Shown here in pieces: positions 41,501 through 51,613 of a stretch of 64,000 nucleotides of DNA. The DNA is from Mycteria americana (Eukaryota; Chordata; Aves; Ciconiiformes; Ciconiidae). The notes beneath the pieces were generated by a model, which saw nothing but the letters and a program-made list of their open reading frames with translations, did no database searches and was not told the origin of the DNA. The stretch lies in assembly GCF_035582795.1 (NCBI RefSeq), contig NC_134373.1, forward strand, positions 26,072,501-26,136,500, given 5' to 3'. How positions within the stretch are numbered: the stretch's first letter is position 1; every line of letters begins with the position of its first letter. Both the position numbers and the translations under genes were made by a program.

Positions 41501-44059
41501 TGGTGGGGGGCACAGCCTGGGGGTGCAATGCCCTCCCATCTGCCAGCATCGGAGTGGGCATTGCCGCTCACCTTCGTCCTGCAGGGCTCGGGCAGGGGGA
41601 GGCAGGCAGGGCTGGGACTGCGGGTGCAGCAGGGAAGGGGGCAGCGCCTGGTGAGCCTCCACCGGGTCTGTGGGGGTGCTGACAGGGCTCTCTGGGGTGT
41701 CCCGTAGGTACATGTTCCACGGGGGGACGAACTTTGCCTACTGGAGTGGTGAGTGGGACCTGCTGTGGGGAGGGGGAGCACACTGCAGGGCTGGGGGGCT
41801 TTCCTTGGCCATCCCCCTGCTTCAAGCTCCTGTTCTCTCCCATGGGCCAGGCTGACACATACCCAAGAGCCCCTGAACTCAAGCTGGTACCCCCCTGGGG
41901 GCTCCTTTTGTCCCCAGACAGGGGTTCCCAGTTCTGGGTCATGCCCCCCCCCATTGCATTGCAGCCAGCCTGGGGCTGGGTTCCATGCCCTGGGCTCTGC
42001 CACAGCCCCTTCCTCTAGCTCCCGTTGCTTCCCCGGCCAGGTGCTGACTTCAAGGACCAGTACAAACCAGTGACCACCAGCTACGACTACGATGCCCCCC
42101 TCTCGGAGGCGGGAGACCCCACCGAGAAGCTGTTTGCCATCCGCACAGTCATCAGCAAGGTGCTGAGCCTGGCAGGAGGAGGGGGACAGCACTGGGCACC
42201 ACTGCCTGTGCCAGGGAAGAGGGGGACACAGCGGGACCTGGCAGGGGACATCTCCCTGCTTGCCCTGGGGGGCAGCTGACAGTTCACTGTTCAGTTCCAG
42301 CCCCTGCCAGTCGGTCCGATGCCACCCGCCAGCCCCAAGTACGCCTACGGCTGGGTGGCCCTGCGGAAGGTGAGTGCCTGCCCTGAGGGCTGCCCCTGCC
42401 TGGCACTGCCCGGCTGCCCAGCGCCCGTCCCTCTCTTTGCAGTACGCTGACCTCCTGGATGTCTTGGATGTGCTGTGCCCCTCCGGGCCCATCCAGAGCC
42501 AGTTCCCCCTCACCTTTGAGGCCATAAAGCAGGTGAGGGTGCAGTAGGGGACGCTGGGGGGGGAGGCTCCTCGGCTTACCTGCCCTGCCCTGGCTCCGGA
42601 GTGGAGGAGCAGAGCTCATCTCCAGCCCCATTTCCCTTTCTGTGCTGCTCTGCTGTGTCCTGCAGGCCCATGGCTTTGTGGTGTACCGCACGCAGCTGCC
42701 CCGGGACGTCCTGGACCCGGCCACGCTGGGTGCTCCTCCCCACAGCGTCTGCGACCGCGGCTACGTGATGCTGGAGCAGGTGAGGCTGCAGGAGCACACC
42801 CCCCCCGGCCCAGCGCTCGGGAGGGCTGTGGGACCTGCCAGCAGCAGGGCTGTGCCATGCCAGGGTCTCGGGGACAGCCAGGGTGCCGAGAGCCACACCG
42901 AGCCCTTGTGGGGTAGCCCTCCGGCCCAAATTTTCCCCCTTTGGGGGCAGAGGGCAGCCCTGGGCCCGCTCTGGGGGGGGCAGGCAGCGGGATGCTAGAC
43001 TGGCAGGCTGCTGGCAGCATTCAGGGCGCTGGGATCTGGGCGCGGAGCGGCAGCGCTGACCCTGTGGCTGCAGGAGTACCGGGGGACGCTGGAGCGGGAC
43101 GGGCAGACAACACTGCGTGTGACAGGCAGGGCAGGGGAGACCCTGGACGTGCTCCTGGAGAACATGGGCAGGATCAGCTTCGGGGCCAACATCAGTGACT
43201 TCAAGGTGAGGGGAGAGGGCCCTGGGGCTCCGGAGGGGATGGCCTGGCCACCTGCGTGGCCAAACATCCCCTCTCCTGCCACCCACAACAGACCCCAGCC
43301 ACGGTGGGGCCACCCCCAGACCTGCTCCCTGGTTAATCTCACACCATCCCCTGGCAAAGCTGCCAGGACCAGGATAAGGCTGCGAGATGGGCACCCCTCT
43401 CTCCCCCTTACGCTGCCAGGGCAGCGCAGCCCCTCGGAGGGATCCCATCCCACCTTCACTGCTGCGAGGGGAACGTGGCCTGGGGAAGCCAAGCATCTTC
43501 CTGCCCATGGCAGACCTTGCTACCTTTTTTTCCCTCCTGCTCCATCTCAGGGCTTGCTGGGGAACCTCTCCTTGGACTCCAGCCCTCTCAGCAACTGGCT
43601 GATCTACCCCCTGGCCATAGACACTGCCATCCAGCAGGGCTGGCCCCACACTACCCTGCCGAAATCAAGCAGCCGGGGCAGAGCAGGGCCAGCCTTCTAC
43701 ACCGGGACCTTTGAGACCCCCGGCATTGCCTGGGACACCTTCGTGAAGTTCCCAGGTTGGAGCAAGGTAAGGCGGTGCGTCGCTGGGAGAGGGGGTGAAG
43801 GTGGAGAGGGACACGGCTCAGTCCTGTCTCCATCTTCCAGGGCCAGCTGTGGATAAACGGCTTCAACCTGGGCCGGTACTGGCCCCGCCGTGGGCCCCAG
43901 CAGACCCTCTTTGTGCCCGGCTCGGTGCTGCACGTTGGCCGCCCCAACAACATCACAGTGCTGGAGCTGGAAGGGGCACCTCCCACCCCCTTCCTGCTCT
44001 TCCTCGACCAACCCCTTTTCAACAGGACCCTCAGCCGCAGCACCGCGGCCACAGAATAA
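38555..44059 (+). CDS. GLB1L: GLB1L, beta-galactosidase-1-like protein (GH35)
   Basis: A paralogue of lysosomal beta-galactosidase. Sixteen exons in frame: 38555-38608, 39135-39307, 39635-39785, 40036-40096, 40371-40465, 40853-41033, 41123-41181, 41366-41487, 41708-41748, 42041-42159, 42295-42369, 42443-42532, 42666-42779, 43074-43205, 43551-43766 and 43841-44059, giving 633 residues (human 654). Exon 1 is a signal peptide ([18 protein letters not shown]). GH35 marks follow: [20 protein letters not shown] and [11 protein letters not shown]. The acid/base glutamate is E182 in VENEYGSY and the nucleophile is E262 in [26 protein letters not shown] and the C-terminal [11 protein letters not shown] are kept. 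All catalytic residues are present, so an active hydrolase is likely. The start was chosen because the signal peptide begins there. Intron 41488-41707 starts GC. The stop TAA lies inside the AATAAA signal. Confidence 0.94.
38948..39045 (+). repeat. Short imperfect direct repeats in GLB1L intron 1
   Basis: GAGGATGGGGAGGGTCCCCC occurs twice (about 38961 and 39013), with a third partial GGGAGGGTCCCCC between, each near a TGCAC motif. It is a small degenerate tandem in intron 1. Confidence 0.7.
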
Positions 44060-44060
44060 A
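44055..44060 (+). terminator. GLB1L poly(A) signal overlapping the stop codon
   Basis: The sequence ACAGAATAAACG contains both the stop codon TAA (44057-44059) and AATAAA (44055-44060). No other AATAAA was seen on the plus strand before the ANKZF1 3' end, so the 3' UTR may be only about 15-30 bases. Confidence 0.65.
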
Positions 44061-44336
44061 CGCAGGGCTGCTGGGCGCCAGCATCGCCTCTCGCTGGGGC
44101 TATGGAGGTGGCAGGGGGCTGGTGAAGCACAGGGGCCAGTGGAGGGGCTGCAGGGCCCTAGGAAAGGGGCACAGGTCCTGGCATGGATATCCAGAGCTCC
44201 TGCCCTCCTCTGGGGCCAGGCAGGGTCTGTGCTAAGGAGGAAGGGGCTCAAAATTGAGCTTGTTTTGCATGTTAATCCCAAATAGTTCCAGTGCTCATGC
44301 TGATGCCCCCGCATGCCTGGGGGGTCAAGGCACCTC

Positions 44337-44342
44337 TTTATT
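44337..44342 (-). terminator. ANKZF1 poly(A) signal
   Basis: TTTATT on the plus strand is AATAAA on the minus strand, about 460 bases past the ANKZF1 stop. It ends the gene tail to tail with GLB1L, about 280 bases away. Confidence 0.8.
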
Positions 44343-44802
44343 GACAATGCAGGCAGAGGAGGTAGTTGCTAACATGATACGGCTGAGACACCGATGGCAT
44401 CTAGGAGAGGAGAGGGCAAAGTACAGCCCAGAGGATGCCCACAGGCACGGCTGCAGGTCGCTCAGGGCTGCGGGGTCTGGATATGTCAGGATCTGTCCCA
44501 CCGCCACGCGCAGCAGCCTATGAGGTAGCCTTGAGAAAAGCTGGCAGCAAGATCCCCCCCAGCTGGCGCTGGGCCATGGAGCAGTCCTGGCCCCTCACGC
44601 TGGTACATAGGGACCTCCTGGTTGTAGTGTCCCCAGAGTCATCACCCAGAGTGACATTCTTGCCCCAAGCCTTGCCAGAGTTGCCCCTGAGAGTGACATG
44701 GCCAGCTCAGTCCCTCCAACCAGCACCTCTCCACAGGCTCTCCCTGTGCTCAGCCGTGTCTCCACCACATCGCTCCTTGGCAGGTAGCAGCAGTCCCCAG
44801 CC

Positions 44803-47800
44803 TTATGTGTGGCTGGCCCGGGCCCGGCGGTGGGTTTGCAGGCAGGCCGTGGAGCAGAAGGAGAAGTCGAGGTAATGGAAAGGGATCCGGCCCAGCAGGG
44901 ACTCTCCACAATGCCAGCAGCGGCTGCAGGAAAGACCAGAGGTGGCCCTGAGCGAAGGGGACACTTGCAAGAGGATGAGAGGAACAGAGAGGATTCACTG
45001 CCTGGACTGTGACATGAGACAGCAGCAGCATGAGGGAGCTGGGGCTCCTCTGGCCCTACAAGCTCACCCAGCAGCCCGGCCAGGACACGCTCCCAGGAGG
45101 CAATGCTGCGTGGGGCGAGGCACTTCGAGGCAGGCTGAACATGGGGGAATTTGGCCCCACAGGGGTTGTAAAGCCCCTGCCCAGATCAGCACGGGCAGGG
45201 CTGGCTGCCCACAAGCCTGTGGGGTGGCATAGGGAAGGGACGTGGGATGCAGGGTCAGGGGCACAGGAGTGGCTGGGGGATTGGCTTGCCATAGATCTGG
45301 CTGCAAGTGGACCAAGTTGTCCTTTCCAAAATATTTCAGGGGGCAGGGCAAGAGAGAGAGAAAGCTTTTAGACAGGCACGCTGGGAATAGCTTTAGACTG
45401 GAAATGAGAACTGTAACAAGAAGGGCAGGGCACAGCTGTGCTCACGTGGGAGAGTTTGTCTGCAGAGTGATGCTGCCAGGGCTGTTACCTGATGTTGGCA
45501 AGAGTCGTGCCGGTGTCCTGCAGCTGTGCAGCCAGCCTCCGCTCAGCAGCCAGGGCCCTCTGGGGAGCAGAGACAGCTCAGCCCCCGCAACCCCTGGGAG
45601 CTGCTGTGCCCAGAGCCACCACGTCGCACTGCCCCAGCTGGGCTGGATCCCCTTCCCCATGCACGGCCTCACCTTCTCCCTGTCGGACAGGGATGCGAAC
45701 CGCTGCTTCTCTCTCTGCTCCTGCTCCCAGCGCTGCTGCTCCTCCCGCTGGGCCTGCTCCCGCTGCTTCCGCTGGGCTTTCTGTGCCCGCTTCTTCTCCA
45801 GCTTCTTGGCCTCCATCTCCTGCGTCAGGGGCCCTGGCACCTGGAGGCAGAGGGCAGTCAGCATCTCCCACTGAGCCAGAGGCAACGGCACGAGTGGGCG
45901 AGGGGCGCTTTGCTCTGGGGTCCCCCAGCCCCCAGAAGGCGAGGGCACAGGGCAGGCACCCACCTTGGCACGGCTGTAGTCATACTTGTCTGGATGGTCC
46001 ACCATGAACTTGCGGAAGGTGTTGCGGGTCAGTTTGTCAGCAGAGACGCAGTAGGGGGTCCTCTCCTGCCCGTCTCTGCGAGACAAGGAAGACCAGCTCA
46101 CTCTGCCATCTTGCTGCCTGTGTCCCACTGGGCTGAGACCAGCGACTCCCCAGAGATGTGCAGCGGGTACTGCAGGCCAGGGTATCACAGCCAAGGAGGG
46201 GAAAGTTGCTTATCCCTACACCAGAATCCCCAAATCCTCCCCTTCTTGCATCTCAAATGCCCTGCAAAGGTTGGTCTCATCCCTATCCTCTGAACTGCCT
46301 ACCAATAAACCTGGGAGCACTTCGGGGCAGTGTCCGCCTGCCCAGACCCAGGTAGGAACAGAGAATGGTGGTTCACCTCCTAGGCTTCCCGTAACAAACT
46401 CAGATGTTCCAGCGGGGAGAGACCAACCCTGGCTGTCCCAGGACAAAGCTGGCACCAGTCTCCCGTGGCTGAGACAGGAGTGAGTTGCTGGGCTCCCACA
46501 GCTGGGCTGTGCTCATTGACTGCTGGGTGCCCTGCGGCCGTACCTGAGGGCAGGGTCAGCCCCCGCCTCCAGCAGCAGGCACACAGCCTCAGCCTTCCCT
46601 GCACGCGCTGCCACATGAAGCAGGGTGCAGCCGCGCTCATCCACGGGCTGGTTGAGCAGGCAGAGAGGCATATCCAGGGGCTGTGCGTCCTTCCCATCCT
46701 CATGGTCCCCTGGCAGGCCCCCGCTCTCTGGCAGACCCAGGAGGTGCCGCAGTGTTCCCACGTCCCCCGTTTTGCAGGCAGTGAACAGGGCGTCGCGGAG
46801 CTGGGTCTGAGTGTCTCCTATGAGGGAAGAACAGGAGGGGAGCCTGATGACTCCCTGGGCAGAGCAGTGCTCTGGTCTGACCAGGAAACCCACAGGATGC
46901 AGTTAAAGCATCATCCTGCTAGCTGGATTTGGGCACTGCAGGATCTCCAGCACCTTCAGAGTCTGTGGCAATGTACCACGGCACTGCTGGGCACTGTTGG
47001 CAGCAGCTGAGTCCTCTCCTGAGGTGAGAACCGCTCCAATCCTCCCCAACATGCCTGGCTTAGCCAGGTGCTGCCTGGCCCCTGCTTCAGAGCTACTACT
47101 CGCACAGACAGCTCTTTCGAAGGCATGTGGCTGCACTAGAGCCATCCCACACCCAGCTGCTCTGGGCACCTGCATGACAATGTACTCTTCACCCCATTGC
47201 AAAGCCCCCAGCAAATGGGCAGGCATCCACCTGGCCCAGCTCCCAACCCCACTTACCTCCATCGCCCCAGGGAAGGGGCTCAGCCCCAGCCTCCCCCTGC
47301 AGCTCCGTCAGCAGCTCCAGGCCGGGCTGCCCACGCTGGGTACCATGGCATCCCGAATCTTCAGCATGGGGCCCTGCACAGGGAGCACAGGGTGAGGAAT
47401 AGGGCCAGGGCCAGCCTGTACCCCAGGTATGGCAGCCCCTTCCCCAATGCCTTCCTACGCCGCCCCTGGCCAGTTCTTCCCCCTCACCTTTCTCCACCTT
47501 CTTGTCTCTCTTCTTCCTCCTTTTGCGGTTTCGCTTGGGCATCACTTCAAACTCCCGGAGGTCCAAGGTTCCCAGTGTCACTTCCACAGTCTCCAGTTCC
47601 CCTGCAGGGCTTTCCTCCTCCTCTTCCTCCCCCTCCTCTGGGGCTGAGGGAGGTGATAAGACAGGGGCTGAGGCCCCACACACAGCATGAATCACTCGGG
47701 GCTCTCAGCCAAGCACACCCTGCTCTTCTCCTGCCCAGCACGAGGCCACACTCTGCAGATCCCCACTGTAGTGCCAAGCCCTCTCACAGGGCTGCAAACC

Positions 47801-50800
47801 TGGCCCCTGCACCATAACACCAGACCCCCCTGCTTGCTCCACAGCTCAACTCACCACTTGTGTCCTCCTGCGGAGGATCCATCTCTGCTTTCCACTGCCT
47901 CTTCTGCCAGCCCTTCTTGGGGGACCCAGTGATGTCCTCCAGTGGCGTGTCCTTCCCTGGGCAGCAAGGGTGCTCCTGTCATTGCCTGGGAACATGGAGC
48001 ACCCCATGTCTCCAGGGATTGAGAGGCGGAGAGCTAGCACCTCAACCCCATAGGGCAGCATCCCCTAACACACACAGGATTACACAAGGGACCACGTCAC
48101 CCCGCCTGCTTTGACCCACAGGCACTGGGGAACCAGGGCTGGGCCGACTCACCATACACCTGCAGGCTGGCCAGCGTGGCATGGACTCGCAGCACCTCTC
48201 GCAGGGTGGCCCTGCGGGTGCTGAGGGGGATGTGGCAGATGCGAGGGTCGCCTCGGGTGAGGGGTGGGTTCCTGCCACCAAACAGCAGCGCCTGGTTGTG
48301 GCGTGGGGCCCGGAGGAAGATGCGCTGAGCTTCATTCAGGTGCTGTGCCCAGGCTGCTAGCAGGTCCTGAATATCCTGGGGAGGAAGGGGAGGCACTATG
48401 GGGTCCTGAGCACACTGCGTGGGCACAGGTAGCTCTGGAGCAGGGACAGACCCAGGACAGAGCAGCCTCAACTGGGCCGTGACCCCCTTCCAGAGCTCAC
48501 ACCCTACCCATGCCCTCCAGCAGCAGTATGGTACCACCCCATGGAGCCCGCCACAACCACGTCTCCCTGCCGAGAGCCCAGTGCTGTTGTCCAGCCCCAC
48601 CTTGAGCAGCGCGGCCTCGTTGTAACGCCGCAGGGAGGCTCCGGCCGACCTGGGTGCCGACCCCGGGGTCTGGGCGTCCCGTAGGCCCTGGGCTGTGCCC
48701 CGACGGGCTCGCACCGTGTAGCGGTGGAAGGTCTTGTGCTCCTGCACCTGGGGCCTGTGGAGAGGGGCAGGCATGAGCAACAGGGCCCCATGCATGGAGA
48801 GGAGGTGAGCTGATCCTCCTGGGACCCCAGAGGGCTTGTGGCTTGCCCCTGGGGCCCTAAAGATTAATACTTCTTTTGCAGCGCAACTGGGCTTAGCCAA
48901 CTCTCAAGCAAAGACTAGGAGCTGCGGGTGCCCAGGGTGCGGTAAGCACTGCGATGGAGAAGTAGGGAGGGGATGGCCATCCAGCACCTAACCCCACTTG
49001 ACCCTGCCCAGAGAGGCAACCCCAGCTCTGTCCCCCTGTACTCACCCCCGGAACACAGCTCCTGCAAAGTGCCCGCCGCCCATCATCAGCACAACCCAGC
49101 ACGTGCTTGCACTGAGGCTCTGCAGTGATGCTGTCAGCTCTGCTGGCTCCTCGCTGCCACCCTGAGACACAGACACTCCTCCTAGCACCCATGGGTCACC
49201 TTGCCACCTCTTGCTGTCCCCCAGGACAGAGACCAGCCCCTCTGCTGGCACCAGAAGCAGGCTTCTGGGCGCACCCCAGGGCCAAAAACTAGGCCACCAG
49301 CAAGCCTGGGGCTCTGACCTGGCACCAGAGACCACCTTTCCCATCACGGGATGTGGGGGACCGTCATACAGATGTCTACACCGCAGTGCCACCCACCTTC
49401 TCTGGGGTCCCTCTCCCCACAAGCTGAGCTGTGACTTGCCTTCCCAGTGCCCAGCACGCAGCGGTAGGTGGAGATGAGCTGGCCCTTCGCATTGCGGAGC
49501 AGCACCTTGTGGGAGCGGGGGGCCTGGGGGGTCCCAGGGCTGTCGCTGGCAGAGGGCAGCAACTCTGACTCACTGCTTTCATCAGAGCTCTCCGAATCAG
49601 ACCCTGAGATGCTGGAAACATCACCTGCAAGGGAAAGAAAATGGAGCAGTGGAGCAGGGCTAAGATTAACCAACAGCTTCCCCAAAACTTTGCAGGTGGC
49701 TCCAAGGGCCAGCCCACAGCCTCAGAATTGTCCCGTCTGATACCCTACATATCACACGGGGGCTGTGGACTGGGGAGACAGGTGTCTGGGGCTCTGGACC
49801 CCCAGGTATGCATAGGGAGGACTCAGGCAGAACACCCCCTTCTTCCCATAACAAGTCAGCAGGGCTCAGGAGCAGTGCTGAACCCCCACGAGACCCCACA
49901 GGGCAGAACAAAGGGACCCTGAGCTGGCAGGGGTAGCCAGGGGCTTCATCCCTGGACAGAACAGCCCCAGTGAGGCCGCTGATGGCCTCTGGGCTCTGCT
50001 GGGGTCCTCGTTCCTCACCTGCGCGGGTCTTCTCCTCAAACACTTCTACTGGCAGCGTCTGGCGCCCCAGGAGTCGCTGCTTCAGGTTGAAGCGGTGCCA
50101 GTCGAGACGGTAGTGCTCAGTCTGTGGAGGAAAGAGGCGTGAGCCGGCAGGCTCTTGGTGGTCCACAGAAAACCCCCCCACCAAAGTGCCTGAGGCGACA
50201 GACTCGAGGACTGAACCGGTGCTGGGACTCTGCATCATCCCACGTAACAGTTAACCTGAACAGGCGCAGGCCTGTGCTGCACATACCATTTAGCTGCAGT
50301 AAATGGCATTTTAAGCGATAATACGCAGAATCTGAGTGCCAGATCCCAGCAGGACGTGTGCAGCGGAGCTCCAGGAAGCAGCCAGCACTGGGCTGCACCG
50401 CACTGGGGCTGAGCCTCCGCAGCAGGACCCCGCCAGCCGTGCCAGCCCCGCTCCCACCTCACGCTGGCTGCTCGGCTGCACTCACCTGCTCCTTCCGGCT
50501 GCCGAACACCTGCCCGCAGGTCGAGCAGCACATCCGCTCCGGCACCTCGGGGACCCCGTGGGCCTGCTCCTCACTGCTGGCATCCGCGGGTTTCTCTGGA
50601 AAAGAAGGAAGGGCTGTGCACAGGCGGCTCCCCGCAAGGAGCGGCGGGGGGGGGGGGCCTGGGTCTCTTCTCAGCCACCCAAAGACCCCTGCGGCTGTAG
50701 GAGGAGCTCTGGGGTGACACCAAGGAAAGCCCATTTACCCTCCCACCAGGCAGCTCCCGTGGCCAAGCTCCAGGGCAGCCACCCAAGCCGGGTTGGGGAC

Positions 50801-51002
50801 AGGTTTCCTTCTTCGTGGCTTGGGGCTGGCGGACACGAGCTTGGCCAAATAACCGCCCCCGCCGCCCCCACGCACCCTGGCTCACTGGTGCCGGCTCGGC
50901 AGCCCACGCGTCCGCAGCAACTCCGGTGACAAGGGTCAGCCCGTGCAGGAGGACGGGGTCCTGGGCGGCCTCGAAAACCGACCTGGTCTCCGGGGCCGGC
51001 AT
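44803..51002 (-). CDS. ANKZF1: ANKZF1 (Vms1 homologue), peptidyl-tRNA hydrolase of ribosome quality control
   Basis: ANKZF1 frees nascent chains from stalled 60S ribosomes and works with p97/VCP. Fifteen exons, right to left: 50886-51002, 50486-50593, 50019-50121, 49440-49624, 49046-49161, 48601-48754, 48153-48375, 47855-47956, 47488-47643, 47257-47373, 46544-46817, 45964-46075, 45673-45840, 45489-45559 and 44803-44923; 708 residues (human 726). A C2H2-type finger spans about C62/C65 to H78/H84 ([16 protein letters not shown]). The VLRF1 release-factor-like domain follows, with the catalytic glutamine kept at about Q232 (RGTAQGLRD). Ankyrin repeats appear as [26 protein letters not shown] charged coiled coil ([20 protein letters not shown]) and a C-terminal treble-clef finger (CWHCGESL ... 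[12 protein letters not shown]) end it. The ATG at 51002 fits the family start; an upstream in-frame ATG at 51071 is possible. Intron 49162-49439 starts GC. Confidence 0.94.
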
Positions 51003-51613
51003 CGCCGCTGCTCCCAGCGGAAGGGACAGAGCCTGAGCGACCGGTCTGGCCCCGGGGGCGGCGGGAACCACCCGCGGGTGACCGGACGGGCCTCCGCCCC
51101 CTCCGAGGTCCCTCTCCCCGCCTGCCTCGGGTCCCTCCGGTGTCCCCGCCCCACGGGCCCACCCCTCCCCCCCCGCCCGAGCCCTCCCTGCGGCCGGGAC
51201 CCTCCTGCGGCCGCTGCCCCCGGGATCCCCCCCACGTCGTCAGTCCCCCGGTGCCGTTACCCCCGTGATGCGCCCCGTCCAGCCGTTACCCCCGCGATCG
51301 CCGCCCCCCGAAGCTGCTACCCCCATGATTCCCGCCCCGCCGGTAACGGGGGCGCGCGCCCCGCCACTCACGTGCGGCCGCTGCCGCCCTAGCCCGGAAG
51401 CGCCCCTCAGCTGGAATACGTCACATCCTCCCCGCCTACGGGCCGCCGCTAGGCTCATCCCGGGCTCCCGCCCTCCCTCCTTCCTATTGGCCGTCCTCCG
51501 TCCCGCCCCGCGACTGCCATTGGGCGTCGCGGCCGCCAGTCGCGGGGCGGGGGCCGAGTGGGCCGGGGCCGGGGCCGGGGCCGGGGCCGGTGGCGGCGGC
51601 GCGGGGCCCCGCC
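51003..51613. promoter_or_regulatory. ANKZF1/ATG9A bidirectional CpG-island promoter
   Basis: The start codons are 611 bases apart on opposite strands, with very dense CpG between. CCTATTGGCC at about 51483 (inverted CCAAT box) and a CATTGGGC copy at about 51518 suggest NF-Y sites, with GGGGCGGGG GC boxes around 51544. No TATA box is seen. Human ATG9A and ANKZF1 are also divergent neighbours. Confidence 0.75.
51565..51588 (+). repeat. (GGGGCC)4 hexanucleotide repeat in the ATG9A leader region
   Basis: Four perfect GGGGCC units with partial units on both sides, ending 25 bases before the ATG9A start codon. They are therefore probably transcribed in the 5' UTR. Confidence 0.9.

Noticed and set aside
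46806-46806. Alternative acceptor for the ANKZF1 ankyrin exon (CTCAG, exon from 46806)
   Set aside because: It breaks the frame with the upstream exon. The CATAG acceptor (exon from 46817) keeps it.
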